In this document: positions 26,901-38,460 of the stretch, piece by piece
Layout: every line of letters begins with the position of its first letter
Position numbering within the stretch: position 1 is the first letter of the stretch
NCBI RefSeq assembly: GCF_000972845.2
Contig: NC_040033.1
Coordinates: 3,934,241 to 3,998,240, forward strand
From: Larimichthys crocea
Taxonomy: Eukaryota > Chordata > Actinopteri > Sciaenidae
Direction: 5' to 3'
DNA: 64,000 nt
Position numbers and translations under genes: made by a program
The notes under the pieces: generated by a model
What the model was told of the DNA's origin: nothing
Seen by the model: the letters and a program-made list of their open reading frames with translations, nothing else
The model's database searches: none

Positions 26901-28426
26901 AACCAACAATACAAATCTCCAAAACACAGAGCTCATTAAAAAGGGAGCAAACTGTCTGACTTGTGGAACGGGTATCGAAACACAAGGAATCAACTGTCAA
27001 CCGAACTCTTTGAGTCTAGAGGTGCAGTGAAACACTGGGAAGGCTTTCGGTCTGTGTTAGTGTGTTAGTGTGTGTGTTAGTGTGTGTGTACCTGGTACTG
27101 ACCTATAGGGATAACATGATGTTAAGGGGGAGAGAGGGTCAAAGTCAGAACGCTGACTCCCACAATGCATTGCCAGACTCGCACTATCGACCAAGTTGGA
27201 ATGAATCAGGCTGCAGCGGCAGAGGGAGGGGATCATTCCCGTGTCACTATGCTGCTGGGTAAAAAATAAAATAAAAAATAAAAAAAAGATGGAGAGGCAC
27301 ACAGAGAGGAGAGCATCATCTAAAGGAGCAAACCAAGCTCATGAAATGCATAATAGGCATATAATATTTCATGTTGGCTATAGACCCTTTATCCCTCCTC
27401 TATTGACTGCTCATTTTGCTCCTAAATTGAGTTGAGATGATAAAGTGTGCCTAAAATAGACACAGCAGATTCCGTGACATGTCTCAGCAGGAAAGAACAC
27501 AGGTCTAATTAATAATCTTAATGATTGCTGCATCACTTGGAGTTTTGTCAGTCTCGGGGTTCTGGTATTACGCCAGCTGGCTCATTGAGATGACTATCTG
27601 AGACACCGAGGCTTATTATATCTTGGGCTGCACATTCACAGCTTTGGGCTTCATCTCTAAAGACCTGCTGAGATCTGGGAACATGATGATTTCACTGCAA
27701 CTAAGTCCAACGTGACAAGAAACACGATCAGATGGCAGACATAAGTCTGGTCAGGAGTTCATAGACACTTATAGAATATTACTAAACCAGCCTTTCATCT
27801 GCTTTAGTCACTCAAGTTATTTTAGCTGGTTAAGTGTCTCATTCATGTTTTCACAACAAAAGAAAGTTATACAAACCTATGTCTGTTTTTAAATGTGCAG
27901 TCAGATACGCACACTGATGTGTGCCTTTGCAGTATCTATCTTCATTGATATGTATGCATGTTTATATGTGTTCATATACTTGTGTACTAGGTGTCTGATT
28001 ATTGAGTGGTCGTGATACTAACAACAAACTCTAATGTATTTAATATTTCTGGATCCCAGCTAACAGTAAGTCCTGCAAGGAAGGAAGGTGCTGTTTGTAA
28101 GTGATGCATTCTTTATAATATTAAAGATATAATTCTTAAGTACATTACATACATATCACGCACCTCAAGCAGACCATATCTGGATGCAGTCTGACTTAAA
28201 CTGTGATGGGATCTTGACTACAGTCAACGAGGTGCAAGTGTAGTTTCAACAGCTTGTTCAAAATTGGAAAGAAAATTACAGCATCTGCCATCGCTTCTGA
28301 CTCTGGCACACACACAATGAGGACAGATTTCAGAATTTCAGATAATGAGAATACAGATTTAATGGCAGGTGTATAGTAAATATTCAAGAACCATACCATT
28401 AGCTAGATAACATGTCTAGGTCCCAA

Positions 28427-28516
28427 GCTGCATTTTTAATGCCAGGTGTAAATGCGGCTGGAGAGACGGACGCTGCATTTTTAATGCCAGGTGTAAATGC
28501 GGCTGGAGAGACGGAC
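28427..28516. repeat. Perfect 45-bp tandem duplication
   Basis: The 45 bases at 28427-28471 (starting GCTGCATTTTTAATGCCAGG) are repeated exactly at 28472-28516. Complete identity indicates a very recent event, or a collapsed-and-expanded assembly error. It lies about 50 bases before a (CT)n tract. Confidence 0.97.
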
Positions 28517-28563
28517 AGCGAGGACCAGAAAGAATGAGAAATGGTGTGAAGAGAGGAGGAGGA

Positions 28564-28565
<2 letters not shown>

Positions 28566-28604
<39 letters not shown>
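28566..28604. repeat. (CT)n microsatellite
   Basis: A perfect CT run of about 19 units, lying shortly after the 45-bp tandem duplication. Confidence 0.97.
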
Positions 28605-28606
<2 letters not shown>

Positions 28607-31600
28607 CTTAATGACAGAGGAGAACCCGTGACCAGTGTGTAATTATTATTAAAATCTTCCATGCATTCCCATTCCTAATTTGAAGCTAGATTCATCAGGA
28701 CAAAGAGGCAGAGATGTTTGACAAGTCAGAGTACAGCAAGTTACTGGGCAAGTGCGTGTGTGTGTGTGCGTGCGTGTGCGTGCATGTAAGTTAGGGAGAG
28801 TGAGAGAGAGACAGTGAAAGCTGCCAAGGACAAGTTGTCATCATCAGTACAACGTGGGAGGCAGCTAGACTGACTATTGATTGGATCCTAAGGGAGGGTC
28901 TCGGCTGCTTTCGTTGAGTGTGTGTGGGTTTTTGTATAGTCCAAGCGTGAGGGATGGAGAGCGAGAGACTAGACAGTCTAACCTGTCTCTGTATGTCCTA
29001 TGCGTTTTGTCTGTCTGTGCGTCTGCTTGTGTACACAAAAGAGCAGGATGTGATGGAGAATGAATGAAGCTCCAGGTGCACACGCAAGTGTTGGTGACAG
29101 CTTCAGTCCAGACAGTCTTTGTGTGTGTGTGATTGGCTGTTTAGCACCTTTTTCTGTTCCTATCAGCTTCGCAGTCCCATTGGTGGGATGCCTTGGATGA
29201 GGAGAAGCAAGCTACACGCACACACAAACAAGCTGAGCTGCTAAATAAAATAGCAGATATATCGAATGAGACAGGCCCGCAGTGTGTCTGTCAGCTACTT
29301 CTGAAGCTTCAAGTAAAACAAAGTTTTGTAAATTAGCATTTACAAAGTCACCAAAATAGTTTCTTCATTCTCAAGGCAACATTATTCATGAAAAATACTT
29401 ACTAAATGTTGTAAGAACATGCAACATGACTGATCAGATTCAGTCCAAACTTTACTGGAGGATGTGGGGTGGATTGGCCCCTTGTAAGCCCAGTGTTGTT
29501 GTTACAGTACATGCTCTCACATCAGCCTTTACAGCACAGTTCCTCAACATAAATACTCAGTGTCACAATTCAAGCAGAAAAGCACTCCCTTGTTTCCTTT
29601 TTATTAAAATACATGAGTGATGAAGTGAGTTCGATGATGATGAAAGAGAAGAAAATATACATCCATACGATGATGATTTACCAGTGATGCATGGCCTGCC
29701 AACTATTCCCATCAGGGTTTTCCCATGAGCTTTAGAGTCAGGTGTTTACACAAATCACACATATAGTATACAAATGTATTGCAGTGCATGACATCATATA
29801 AAAAAGAGCTATTTACATGTGCATAACTAGAAACTGAAGTAAATGAATACACAGGAGAATGGATGAATGTCTGAATGGATGGATGAATCAATGTGAATGC
29901 AACCAGGTGATGCAGTCACACCATCAGCCATCCTCTCTTCTCCTGCCTGAATAACTTTCCAAAAGGTTAAAATACATGACCCAAAATGAAACACAATAAT
30001 CCACAAGGACAACTCCCCCTACTGTTTCAAAGGGCAGAGAACAAGTGTCCTTATCTGCCCTCAGGCTTCAAAGTGTCCGTCTTCCGGCTCCCCCATCACT
30101 CACGCTCCCTGGAGCAACACAGACTAACCGACAGGGAATACAGCAACCCTCCAATCACCTTCCAGGGACAAACAACAAAGTGGAGGGAGAACGTGGACAG
30201 ACAGAGGGGATTGGGGCAGCACCCTAGGGTGAGCTAAAAGAAAATAAATAAATAGATAGCCTTCCTTAAGAGAGGTCGCTCACATGCTCACACACATATG
30301 CACATTCAAGAACATACAAAGCCACAGCACAGCAAGTAAAGGGCAAAGAAATAGTTAGACACAAGTGAACAGAGGGGGGAATGAGGCATGGATAACTATC
30401 ATTTAGAGAAGGAGGCCGAAAGAGGGAGGCTAAGGAGAAGAAAACGGAAATGGAACATTTTCAGAGAAACATAATACACAGCAGAATATAGACAGAAAAG
30501 CCCTGCAGGCATGTCTTCAAGTTTCACACGCTTGTGTTCAACACCCTCCTGATGCAGCATCCCCTGCAATTATTTAACAGTGTCAGGCAATTAGTGGCAC
30601 TTTTTTAACAAGGGCGGCCCCATTCCAGTTTACTTTTTGATTATTCTGTGTTATTGCTACATTTCTGTGGATGGAACAATTTCTGAGACTCAGATCAATT
30701 CTCCAGCCTCACAGTCAGCTCAGCAGAAGATAGATCACCAAGAGTGGTAATGCTGTTGCTTTCCACAAAACATAGCTTCAGATTCCTCCACAACTCCCCA
30801 AGAACACGATAGCAAGGCATAGTTTAATTGCAGTTTTGTGCACATGATAAGTACCCACATTTACTGTATGCACTGTTCAGGTAAACAGGGAAGGTTAATT
30901 ATCATATTTATTGACCCTATTTTAATGGCTATGCCTACACTGTACACACACTAACACACTGAAGAAGAAGAACAGAAAGCACCTGGTTGGTTAGATGTGT
31001 TATTATATTTTATTATTTTTGATATTATTTACTGTACTATTTTTATATTTTATACCAACATTCGATTTTAATGCAGCTACATCAGTACCATCCTTATTTT
31101 TTTGGAGCATGCTTGTTTTCAATATGACTCACAAACTCTGCTCACAAGCTCTGGCTGCTCTGCTCTGGAGGAACACACCTCCAATCACTGTCAGTGCACT
31201 GGCATTTAAACCCGGCACTGTATTTGACAGCCTTTGAGAAAACGCCAAACTCTGTTTTAAACTGAGTATACCAGAGCCCCGAGACTGACAGAGAGAGCAA
31301 GGTGGACAGAAAGAAAGAGAAAGCTGGAATTCACTCATGGGCAACAGCAACACTTCATCATCCACCAAGCAAAAGATGGGTGGGGTATGTGTGAGTGAGT
31401 GTGTGTGTGTGTGTGTCGTCAGTGTTACACATTCACCAACAGTTGACCAGTGAGCCAATGGCTTGCAGCCACAAGATAGGCTTTGTATGTATGTGATGCT
31501 GTAGAAAATAGAAAAGGTTCAGCTTTAGTGGTTGTCTTAACTAGTTTCAAGCTTCGCACTGTATCAAAATGAAAGGCTACCATGAAAGTATGGGAGTAAA

Positions 31601-32540
31601 CTGTATTTTAAACAATAAAACAATCAGGAAAGGGGTCAGCAATAAGATCCACTCTACTCATATAGGAATGCAACTTGTATGTTGATGCACATAACGGAAA
31701 AACGGCTCCTAACTTTGATAGTACATAATGACACCAGCTCCCTCTGCAACAATTAAAATTTCAAGAGCAGTCACTGAAGTATGTCACAGTTTTAATTATA
31801 ATGTTTGAACTAAATCATGTGTGAGACATAGTTAATATATCAGCTACTCCATGTGGGTCAGCATCTGCTTTTCTCAGAGATGATGACGTGAAATATTTAG
31901 ACTGTTTGTAGTTGTATGTGTCTTTGTGTGTTTGTGTGATAACAAAAACAAAATGTGCTTGTAGATGTGATGCATTAATTAATTAAGTGTTTGCCAAAAT
32001 CTAATTTTGGAAAAGCCTGTTAAATAATATATCAGTCAGTTCTATTAAATTATTCCAAAAGAAAGTGGTTTTTGAAAAAAACAAGTTTTGAGGCTTGGTT
32101 TTAAGGTCGAAAAGACACTGGATGGCAGAGGTCCTTTTAGCATGGAGTCATGTTCACACCAACGTGGATGCTTACAGACAGACAAAGCTGCATTCTGAAA
32201 AAGTCCTAATTATTATTCAGAAACTTCTATATAACTAGTGCCATACATGAGTTTCAAATAAATGCTCTGAAGATGTTAAAAAAAAAACAAAAAAAACACA
32301 ATACACTGGAGTGCAAATTATGATTCAAAACAGAGCCTGACTTTATGGACTAAGAATTTAATTATTAATACCTAATACAAAATGTGATGTATGCCACATG
32401 ATGAAGGAAGTCCTATTTAAATTTATACTCCACCTATTTCATACTAATGACATACAGTAACACAGCAACATGTGAGCGCACCCACTGGTGCTTGTGATCA
32501 CTGGTGTGATCGAGGTATAAAACAGAAAGTATAAGCAAAA

Positions 32541-32567
32541 CATACATACATTAAATATGTATGTATG
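32541..32567. repeat. Short inverted repeat, 11-bp arms
   Basis: CATACATACAT (32541-32551) and its exact complement ATGTATGTATG (32557-32567) flank TAAAT. The arms are themselves a tetranucleotide repeat, so microsatellite slippage explains it better than selection. Confidence 0.9.
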
Positions 32568-32765
32568 CATAAAAAGTGTACAATGTGTCTAACACTGCAG
32601 CTCTTGATAAGTGTAGGCCATTACTGTAACTAATGTAGTAATTATTGAATCACAGGTAAAACAGTCATTTTCTCAGATTTTCAGAACATTTGTCAGAATG
32701 TATGAATGTTGAAAACCATAAAATCTTTTATAATTATAATTAATTATTCAGTTTGTGATCACCAC

Positions 32766-33496
32766 TGTCACACCGCTGTGAGGTTTTGTCTTTTATTTTG
32801 AAAATTTACTATTATTTTGAAAATTAACTCTCCTCTCGTTGCAGGTCACATGCCCTTCCTCATGTGTCATCGGTCCAAGCGTCCTCCCTGATTCCTGATT
32901 GTGTCCACCTGTTCCCCATTACCCTCATATTTTTTATAGTCTGCGTCTCCCTTTGTCCTGTGCCAGAGTGTCTCATTCATGTCGTGCACCCCAGCCACTC
33001 GTCATAGCTTTGTCCTTGTCTTTTTAACGTCGTATGTCAGTATTCCTTTCCTCTTTGAGAGCCATTTTTCTGTTTATACATAGTTCATAGTTAAGTATTG
33101 TAGTTATGTTTGTTTCCTTGGCCCTTGTTAGCCTCCATTTGGAGTGATTTTTCGTTGTTTTGTCATTTTAGTTTTTCTAGACCTAAGTTTAGTTTTCCTC
33201 CCTTTTGGAGCAATTTGAATTTATAGTTCCTAGCCTTTGATTTCCTCGTAGCGGAGAGATTTTCTGTTGATTTATTTTTCCTTTTGATTAGTGATTCTTG
33301 CCTCCCTTTCAGAGTGGGTTTTGTTTATAGTCGTCTTATCTGTTTTGTTTTTTCCCTTTTCTAGAATTGTCAGACTAATTTTCATAGCCTGATTGTTTCA
33401 GTCTGTCTGAGAGGTGGGAGTATTTGAATAAAGTCTGCCTGAACTAGCTTTACTCTGCATCTGAGTCCTCTTTAAGTCTTAAGTCCAGGTCTGACA
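32766..33496 (+). mobile_element. LTR-like element with modular internal hairpins
   Basis: The block begins TGTCACACC and ends GGTCTGACA, giving TG...CA termini and a short inverted TGTCA/TGACA. A TATA-like tttttatagt lies at 32931-32940 and AATAAA at 33427-33432. Between them four motifs of the form CCTCC-spacer-GGAG recur at 33132-33144, 33197-33210, 33244-33256 and 33301-33314, each followed by a T-rich run. No matching 5-bp target duplication is evident (accac versus cgttc), and no coding sequence adjoins it. A solo LTR is the best reading; a non-autonomous DNA element is the alternative. Confidence 0.45.
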
Positions 33497-34294
33497 CGTT
33501 CACTGCAGGCTCAGCCTCCACTTAGCAATTAAAGAAGAAAAAACACATATTACACAAAAAAAACATAAAATAACTTTTTTCTTTTACTCCAGAAAAGAGG
33601 GTCCATACATGGTTGGTTCACAATGACGGTCCACTGTTAGTGAGTGTAATGTAGTGAGAGGATACAGTTTATGGCTGAAGGAAGAGACTCCTGATTTATT
33701 TGTCCAGAGCTACTGATTGCTGCGTTCAAGGGCATTTCTGGTAAAGCTGATGGATGGGAATTGTTTGTACGTCCCTTCTCTCGCTCTCTCTGATCCAACA
33801 CTCCAGCAGACCGCCGACATAACTTTTCCCATGGGCAAGAAGAAAGAGGGACCAGACAATAAAAAAAAGCAATTTGTCTTGTAAGCATTTACTGATTTAT
33901 TTTGCCTCACTACAGTCCAGTATGGAGGCTGTTTGTGCTCTGCCTTAGCTGGGACATGAAGGAGGGGGAAACTAAATGTGGTGGAAACAGAAAAGTGACT
34001 CGTGCACTTCCTCAAATATATTACAGAATACCTCAACAAAGAAAAATAGTTCTCTAAAATATGTATGCCTCAAAATATGTGCTCGTGAATACAACTCGCA
34101 CACACCTGTACTCTTCTACAGGCATAACATGTTGCCACAATGCATTGTGTGTGTCTTATTTAAATCCTATGGCACAAGTCCTTGTACTTCCACTGAAACA
34201 AATCCACACCCTTACTACTCACACACTCTACAATACTGAGTTGACTGTAAACACCCTGTCAGCCACATGAGGTCAGGTTCCGGCAAGTAACGTG

Positions 34295-34323
34295 TGACAC
34301 ACACACACACACACACGCACACG

Positions 34324-34354
<31 letters not shown>

Positions 34355-34355
34355 G
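34295..34355. repeat. (CA)n with CG-containing centre
   Basis: CA arrays on both sides of a GTGCGCGC-containing centre. Alternating purine/pyrimidine throughout makes it a strong candidate for Z-DNA. Confidence 0.95.
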
Positions 34356-35285
34356 TTTCCTAGATAAAAGAGACAAATTGGTTGGAGTCAGTAAAACAGG
34401 CTGTGCTGTCTATTAGATGTTTAATGTGTTATAAAAATACAGACTATTATTAACTCAGCTGTTAATACTACATCGGTTCCAGCCTCATTTCTTCTGGCTG
34501 TGTCCACCTGTTCATGTCAGAGGAAATGACTAAAACAAAGGCAGTGAACACAGCACTTTGTCAGAGCTGCCATATTGTTCTGTAAAAGATGACAGAACAA
34601 ATGCAGTTACCGTGTTTAAAATCATAAAACTGCCATATACTGCTCACCCACTGAGTCATTATTTTTAGCTTCCGTTCTGCTGCATTTTACATTCAAAGGG
34701 GGATCCCAGTGACTTAGTGCAGTAGAGTCGAGGAACTTACAAGAGACCATTTAAAAAAAAAAGAACAATCACAATCAAAGCAGCAGAGGCTGAGATATCC
34801 TGACTCTTTACTCTCTAGTATTGTTCAAGCTTGTTCAAGCTCCAAAAGTGCTGGATGCAACTTTTTCTAAAAGCAACTCCAGTGCCCACTTCTTCCAGAC
34901 TGCACACCTGCAGTTTGTGATACAGACTTTCTGTGAGTAAAGCCTTAGGAAATCTCCCCCCAGAACCCTGAAGACACGACACCACAGGTTTCACAAGCTG
35001 AGTACCGCTTCTTGTGACGTGTCCTGAACTCTCTCCCTTTAACAATCATTCCAAATGAGTGTGAAAAGCCCCGACTTGAGTAAACTCACTGGTTTTACCG
35101 TGAAGCCATGCTACTACACATGTAGGCTAATGTGTGGTGTGTGTGTGTGTGTTTGAGTATGAGAGCTAACATGGGCACAGTGTACAATCCACCAATTCTT
35201 AGCTTGTGCCTTATGTAAACAGTCGTTTGTATTGATGAATGGGAGCTCACCAGCATCCCATTATAAACATATATCATCTGCTCCT

Positions 35286-35286
35286 G

Positions 35287-35328
<42 letters not shown>

Positions 35329-35337
35329 CACACACAT
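35286..35337. repeat. (CA)n with CGCG start
   Basis: An alternating purine-pyrimidine run that includes CGCGCG, and so is Z-DNA prone. Confidence 0.95.
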
Positions 35338-35741
35338 ATTCGGTCAATACACACGAGCACACAAACATACAAGTGCACATGCACAGAAACACATACCATC
35401 ATATTGTCAATGCATTTATAATGTTGTGTAATTTTTTCTCCAGCTGCTTACTAAACTATAACTAACATTTCTACCAACACTACCAACTTCAAATAAAAAA
35501 GACTGGTCCATAAATGCACCATCTGCCAGTATTTTATATAAAGAGAAATATTAATAAACTATGGACATTTCCATACTGCTTTCCCCTTCTTCTCCTCTTT
35601 CATTTCCACTCTTTTCCTCTCCTTCGCTCTCTCCCTCTTCCTTGTCTGTGTGTCTCTCTAAATAGCGGCAAAGAGAGAGAGCTTAAATGGCAATATTTGA
35701 GGAATGTCAGCAATAGCCCAGTTCTAACCTCAATCTCTCTT

Positions 35742-35784
<43 letters not shown>
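35742..35784. repeat. (CA)n microsatellite
   Basis: A perfect CA run of about 21 units. Confidence 0.97.
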
Positions 35785-35788
<4 letters not shown>

Positions 35789-35910
35789 GGAGGGAACTAA
35801 AAGAGAACACATGTGCATTGCCTTGCTATAATTGGAGCGTCCCGCTTCACACTGTTCTGTTCGTACAGGTATAGCCCTGGACTGGATCTACATCAGCTGC
35901 TGGGGTGATG

Positions 35911-35957
35911 GAGGAGAGGAGAGGAGAGGAGAGGAGAGGAGAGGAGAGGAGAGGAGA
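35911..35957. repeat. (GGAGA)n purine repeat
   Basis: The same pentamer type as at 19.1 kb, about nine copies, lying between two CA arrays. Confidence 0.95.
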
Positions 35958-36091
35958 AATGGAACAGTGTAGAGGAGGAGTCCAGTGCACTCTTGGACCT
36001 AATGTTCCCAGATGCTTTGGTGCAGATGTGTTGTCTCTCTCCACAGGCGACATGGGGCCAAAATGGAAACACTGCTCAGGGACACAGGGAG

Positions 36092-36092
<1 letters not shown>

Positions 36093-36128
<36 letters not shown>
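36093..36128. repeat. (CA)n microsatellite
   Basis: A perfect CA run of about 18 units, the nearest large array to the ERG1b exon on its 3' (intronic) side. Confidence 0.97.
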
Positions 36129-36130
<2 letters not shown>

Positions 36131-37413
36131 ATACACAAGGGACAGTCACATTACAGTCACCACTGAGTGTGACTGAATTATGCCCATTGTTGGAATGAGA
36201 AGGTCGGTTTGGAGTCAGGTGATGTCAAACTGATGATGAATATTCTCTTTGTATGTATCTACATCAGTACGAAAGTCATAGACATAGACATATTCATCAT
36301 CGCTTTATTCTAACATTTTGCTTATCTGCTCTACACACTCCCAGAATTAATTAGCTATGATTTATGAGTACTTACCCTTTACATTCAGCCCTGCCAAGAC
36401 GTCACCTTCTCACTTTTGAGATGCTTGGAGCATGCACTTACTAAATGGAGCTCATGTTGAAGTGTGAACATTAAACGGAGAGATCTACCTTGGATACACT
36501 TTCTCATTACATAAAGGGTGAGATGTGCAACTACACTGAAAACCTGAAAGCACTTCTCTGCCAGCCAGACTTTTTGTGTGCTTGTGTGGAAGGCGGAAAT
36601 GATGAAAACTTTAAACACCCAGCGTTTCCTCAACGTGCAGCAAAAATATTAGAGAACCAAAAAATTCAATTATCTTGGTGCTTCCGTGCAACAAGAGCCA
36701 TATATGTACAATGTGTTCAGAACTTAAACACACAAAAAAAAAGATGACTAAAAACTCACAATGTGCAATGCACATGTGAAGAATCCATTTTCTGTTCATT
36801 AGAGTTGATAAATGAAGTAGTCAACAGACAGAAAGATAATGAGCAAATATTTGGATAATTGATTAATTGTCATTTGTGCAGATTTGCTGCTTGCTGATGA
36901 ACATCTGGAATTTAATATCACGCCGGGCTTCAGGAAACTGTGACTAGTTACTGATCAACCAAACGACTGTTTAATTAATCTACAAAAGAATCCACCTGTG
37001 AACTGATAAGCACACAGTGTTCATGACAATGATGCTATGATAACAGCGTGCATTTGAGATACACACTGTGGAAGTCGTGTCAGCGTCACACACAGGCAGA
37101 GCAGATCTGAGTACACGACTCACAGCTGATGATCTCTGATATTCTTCACAAACAGTTCCTGCACATCTGCTGTACAGCACGTTACACACAAGCAACGCTG
37201 ATGAGGTCAAGGGTCACATGTACCAGAGCTCAGACCACTGATGAAAGCAAATTCATACGCACATCTATAATACACAGCGCATGTATTCCACTGATTGCTT
37301 ACCCTGTCACACACACCTTTCATTTTCTGATTGTCTAATCTGCCTCTGAACCAGATGCACACACATGTTCACTTCCAAACACACACACACAAAAGCACCG
37401 CTCCTCCACTCAC

Positions 37414-37518
37414 CTCCTGTGCCACGATGGACGAGATGCGGACAGCCCTTCGCACCCTGGCGTTCCTCCCCCCCTCCTGGGGGAGGCTGTCCCGCCCACT
37501 CAGCGACATCTCGCTCAT
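37414..37518 (-). CDS. kcnh2: First coding exon of ERG potassium channel, short 1b isoform
   Basis: On the minus strand, an ATG at 37518 opens 35 codons ending at 37414, followed at once by a consensus GTGAGT donor (phase 0). The peptide starts MSEMSLSGRD and ends RVRRAVRISSIVAQE. From memory, the 36-residue unique N terminus of mammalian ERG1b ends RVRRAVRISSLVAQE and then splices to the shared exon starting VLSLGADV, so length, position, phase and sequence all agree. ERG1b lacks the PAS domain of ERG1a and co-assembles with it to form the rapid delayed-rectifier current, closing faster than 1a alone. The RVR triplet fits the RXR ER-retention signal described in mammalian ERG1b. Two in-frame ATGs exist (37518 and 37509); the second has a purine at -3 and could be used. 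The exon is incomplete as a gene: no PAS, S1-S6 or cNBD exon is in the window. A paralogue (kcnh6 or kcnh7) cannot be excluded, but the ERG family assignment is strong. Confidence 0.82.
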
Positions 37519-37613
37519 CTGGTCGGCCCAGGATCCCCGGCCCACGGGCACGGGCACGTCCCACCGGGCTTCCCCAGTCCCCCCCCAGCTGGCACCCCGC
37601 GCCCGCCCGCCAT
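37515..37613 (-). CDS. Upstream ORF overlapping the ERG1b start codon
   Basis: In the leader of the ERG1b exon an ATG at 37613-37611 opens 32 codons rich in Gly, Pro and Cys. They are closed by a TGA at 37517-37515. That stop overlaps the ERG1b ATG as ATGA, in another frame. The uATG has C at -3 and G at +4, so its context is only moderate. If the transcript begins upstream of 37613, ribosomes would meet this frame first and could reach ERG1b only by leaky scanning or by re-initiation at the overlap. The arrangement is read directly from the sequence. Its use in translation is inferred, and the peptide resembles nothing I recognise. Confidence 0.5.
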   Translation of the reverse strand: MAGGRGVPAGGGLGKPGGTCPCPWAGDPGPTR

Positions 37614-37769
37614 CCGCCCTCACCCGTCCTGCCACTCCGTCGGCCGTCCTCCCCCCTCCGCTCTCCCCCAGAGACGGAAAGGGCGAAGGCGGCACTACAG
37701 TTGGCACCGTCGGCACCGTCACCGTGCCCCCGAGGCCTCGTCGTTTCCTCCTCTACCCCCTCACCCTCG

Positions 37770-37799
37770 CCCTCCTCCTCCTCCTCCTCCTCCTCCTCC
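37770..37799. repeat. (CTC)n triplet repeat in ERG1b leader
   Basis: About ten CTC triplets, read as GAG on the transcript strand, lie roughly 250 bases upstream of the ERG1b ATG. They generate a poly-glutamate-looking chance frame. Being inside the putative 5' leader or promoter, length changes here could affect expression; this is inference. Confidence 0.9.
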
Positions 37800-37869
37800 C
37801 CCTTGACCGTGCTGTCACTGGTCGGCCCCCAATGCTCCGGCAGCAACAAAGAGTTTTGGCTCCTGGGGT

Positions 37870-38196
37870 TGCTCCCTCTGCCTCCCCTCAGTTTCTCCTC
37901 TCTCCTGTTACTCTGCTGTCACTCTGCTGTGCTCTTCCTCAGTTTTTTTCACTCTTTCTGTTGGTTTGTTTTTCATTTTCTGTCTTTCTCTCCCTCCGTC
38001 CGTGTCTCAGTCAGTCTCTTGGGGCCGGTCGAGAAACAGAGCTCGTATCAGCTCCACAGCTGTAGCCGGTCTGACTGAGTGCTCAGCCAAACTGCTGCTG
38101 CTGCTGCTGAGACTTCCCTCCGCTCAGCTCTCTCTCTCTCTCTCCCTCCCTCTCTGTTTCTATGTTGATGCTCTCTCACCGTTCCTCTACACAGGA

Positions 38197-38228
<32 letters not shown>

Positions 38229-38460
38229 TCTCTCTCTGAACTCGTTCTTTATTCAGGATTTCCTTTTGTTCTCCATTTCAATACACCTGATGTCTCTATC
38301 TCTCTGCTGCTCTGTTGATTTGCTTCTGTCTGTCTTTTGACTTTTGCATCTTTTATTCTTCATTTCATCTCTCCAAACTAAATCCATCTTTTCTGCCACC
38401 TCCCTCTCCTTATCTGATACAAGTATCAGTCTCTCCCTTTCTTAATAAACCCTCTTCTCC
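37870..38460. repeat. Pyrimidine-rich flank upstream of the ERG1b island
   Basis: The plus strand is strongly C+T rich. It has (CT)n blocks at about 38126-38155 and 38196-38238, and six CTG triplets at 38092-38109. In transcript sense this is a GA-rich upstream flank of the ERG1b island. Purine/pyrimidine blocks near vertebrate promoters often bind GAGA-type or Sp/KLF factors. There is no sign of coding: the open plus-strand frames of 237 and 244 codons starting near 37340 are antisense to the exon and low-complexity. Confidence 0.7.

Larger units (their letters stand above)
23920..32760. other. Intronic sequence, no gene recognised
   Basis: Mixed-composition sequence with small repeats. Candidate enhancer-like stretches (for example 27440-27690, with TAATTAATAATC and GATTGCTGC) are non-repetitive but cannot be confirmed. 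A 101-codon minus frame at 26268-26573 lacks family resemblance. Confidence 0.55.
33500..37400. other. Intronic sequence immediately 3' of the ERG1b exon, repeat dense
   Basis: Five large CA or GGAGA arrays fall between 34.3 and 36.1 kb. No further exon lies between them and the ERG1b donor at 37413. Confidence 0.6.
37430..37860 (-). promoter_or_regulatory. CpG-rich internal promoter and 5' leader of ERG1b
   Basis: This stretch is far richer in G, C and CpG than the surrounding intron and covers the ERG1b coding exon plus about 340 bases upstream of it. It holds GC-box-like runs (around 37595-37612) and a GAG-type triplet tract in transcript sense. In mammals ERG1b is made from its own promoter inside the KCNH2 gene, and this island is the natural equivalent. 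No TATA box is evident, as is usual for CpG-island promoters. The transcript start cannot be placed from sequence. A 180-codon frame (37307-37849) runs across the same strand, but it has no ATG before the splice donor, so I treat it as untranslated leader. Confidence 0.55.

Noticed and set aside
36830..36880. Second MITE of the TAATTGATTAATTGTC type
   Set aside because: Only one short AT-rich phrase matches, and no terminal motif was found.
37307..37849. 180-codon minus-strand frame rich in Glu, Gly and Arg over the ERG1b exon
   Set aside because: It has no ATG before the splice donor, is driven by a GAG triplet tract, and overlaps the recognised ERG1b frame. Treated as 5' leader.
37331..38078. 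Plus-strand frames of 244 and 237 codons
   Set aside because: They are antisense to the ERG1b exon and CpG island. The content is Pro/Ser/Leu low-complexity from CT-rich DNA, and two overlapping frames are both open, as expected from composition alone.
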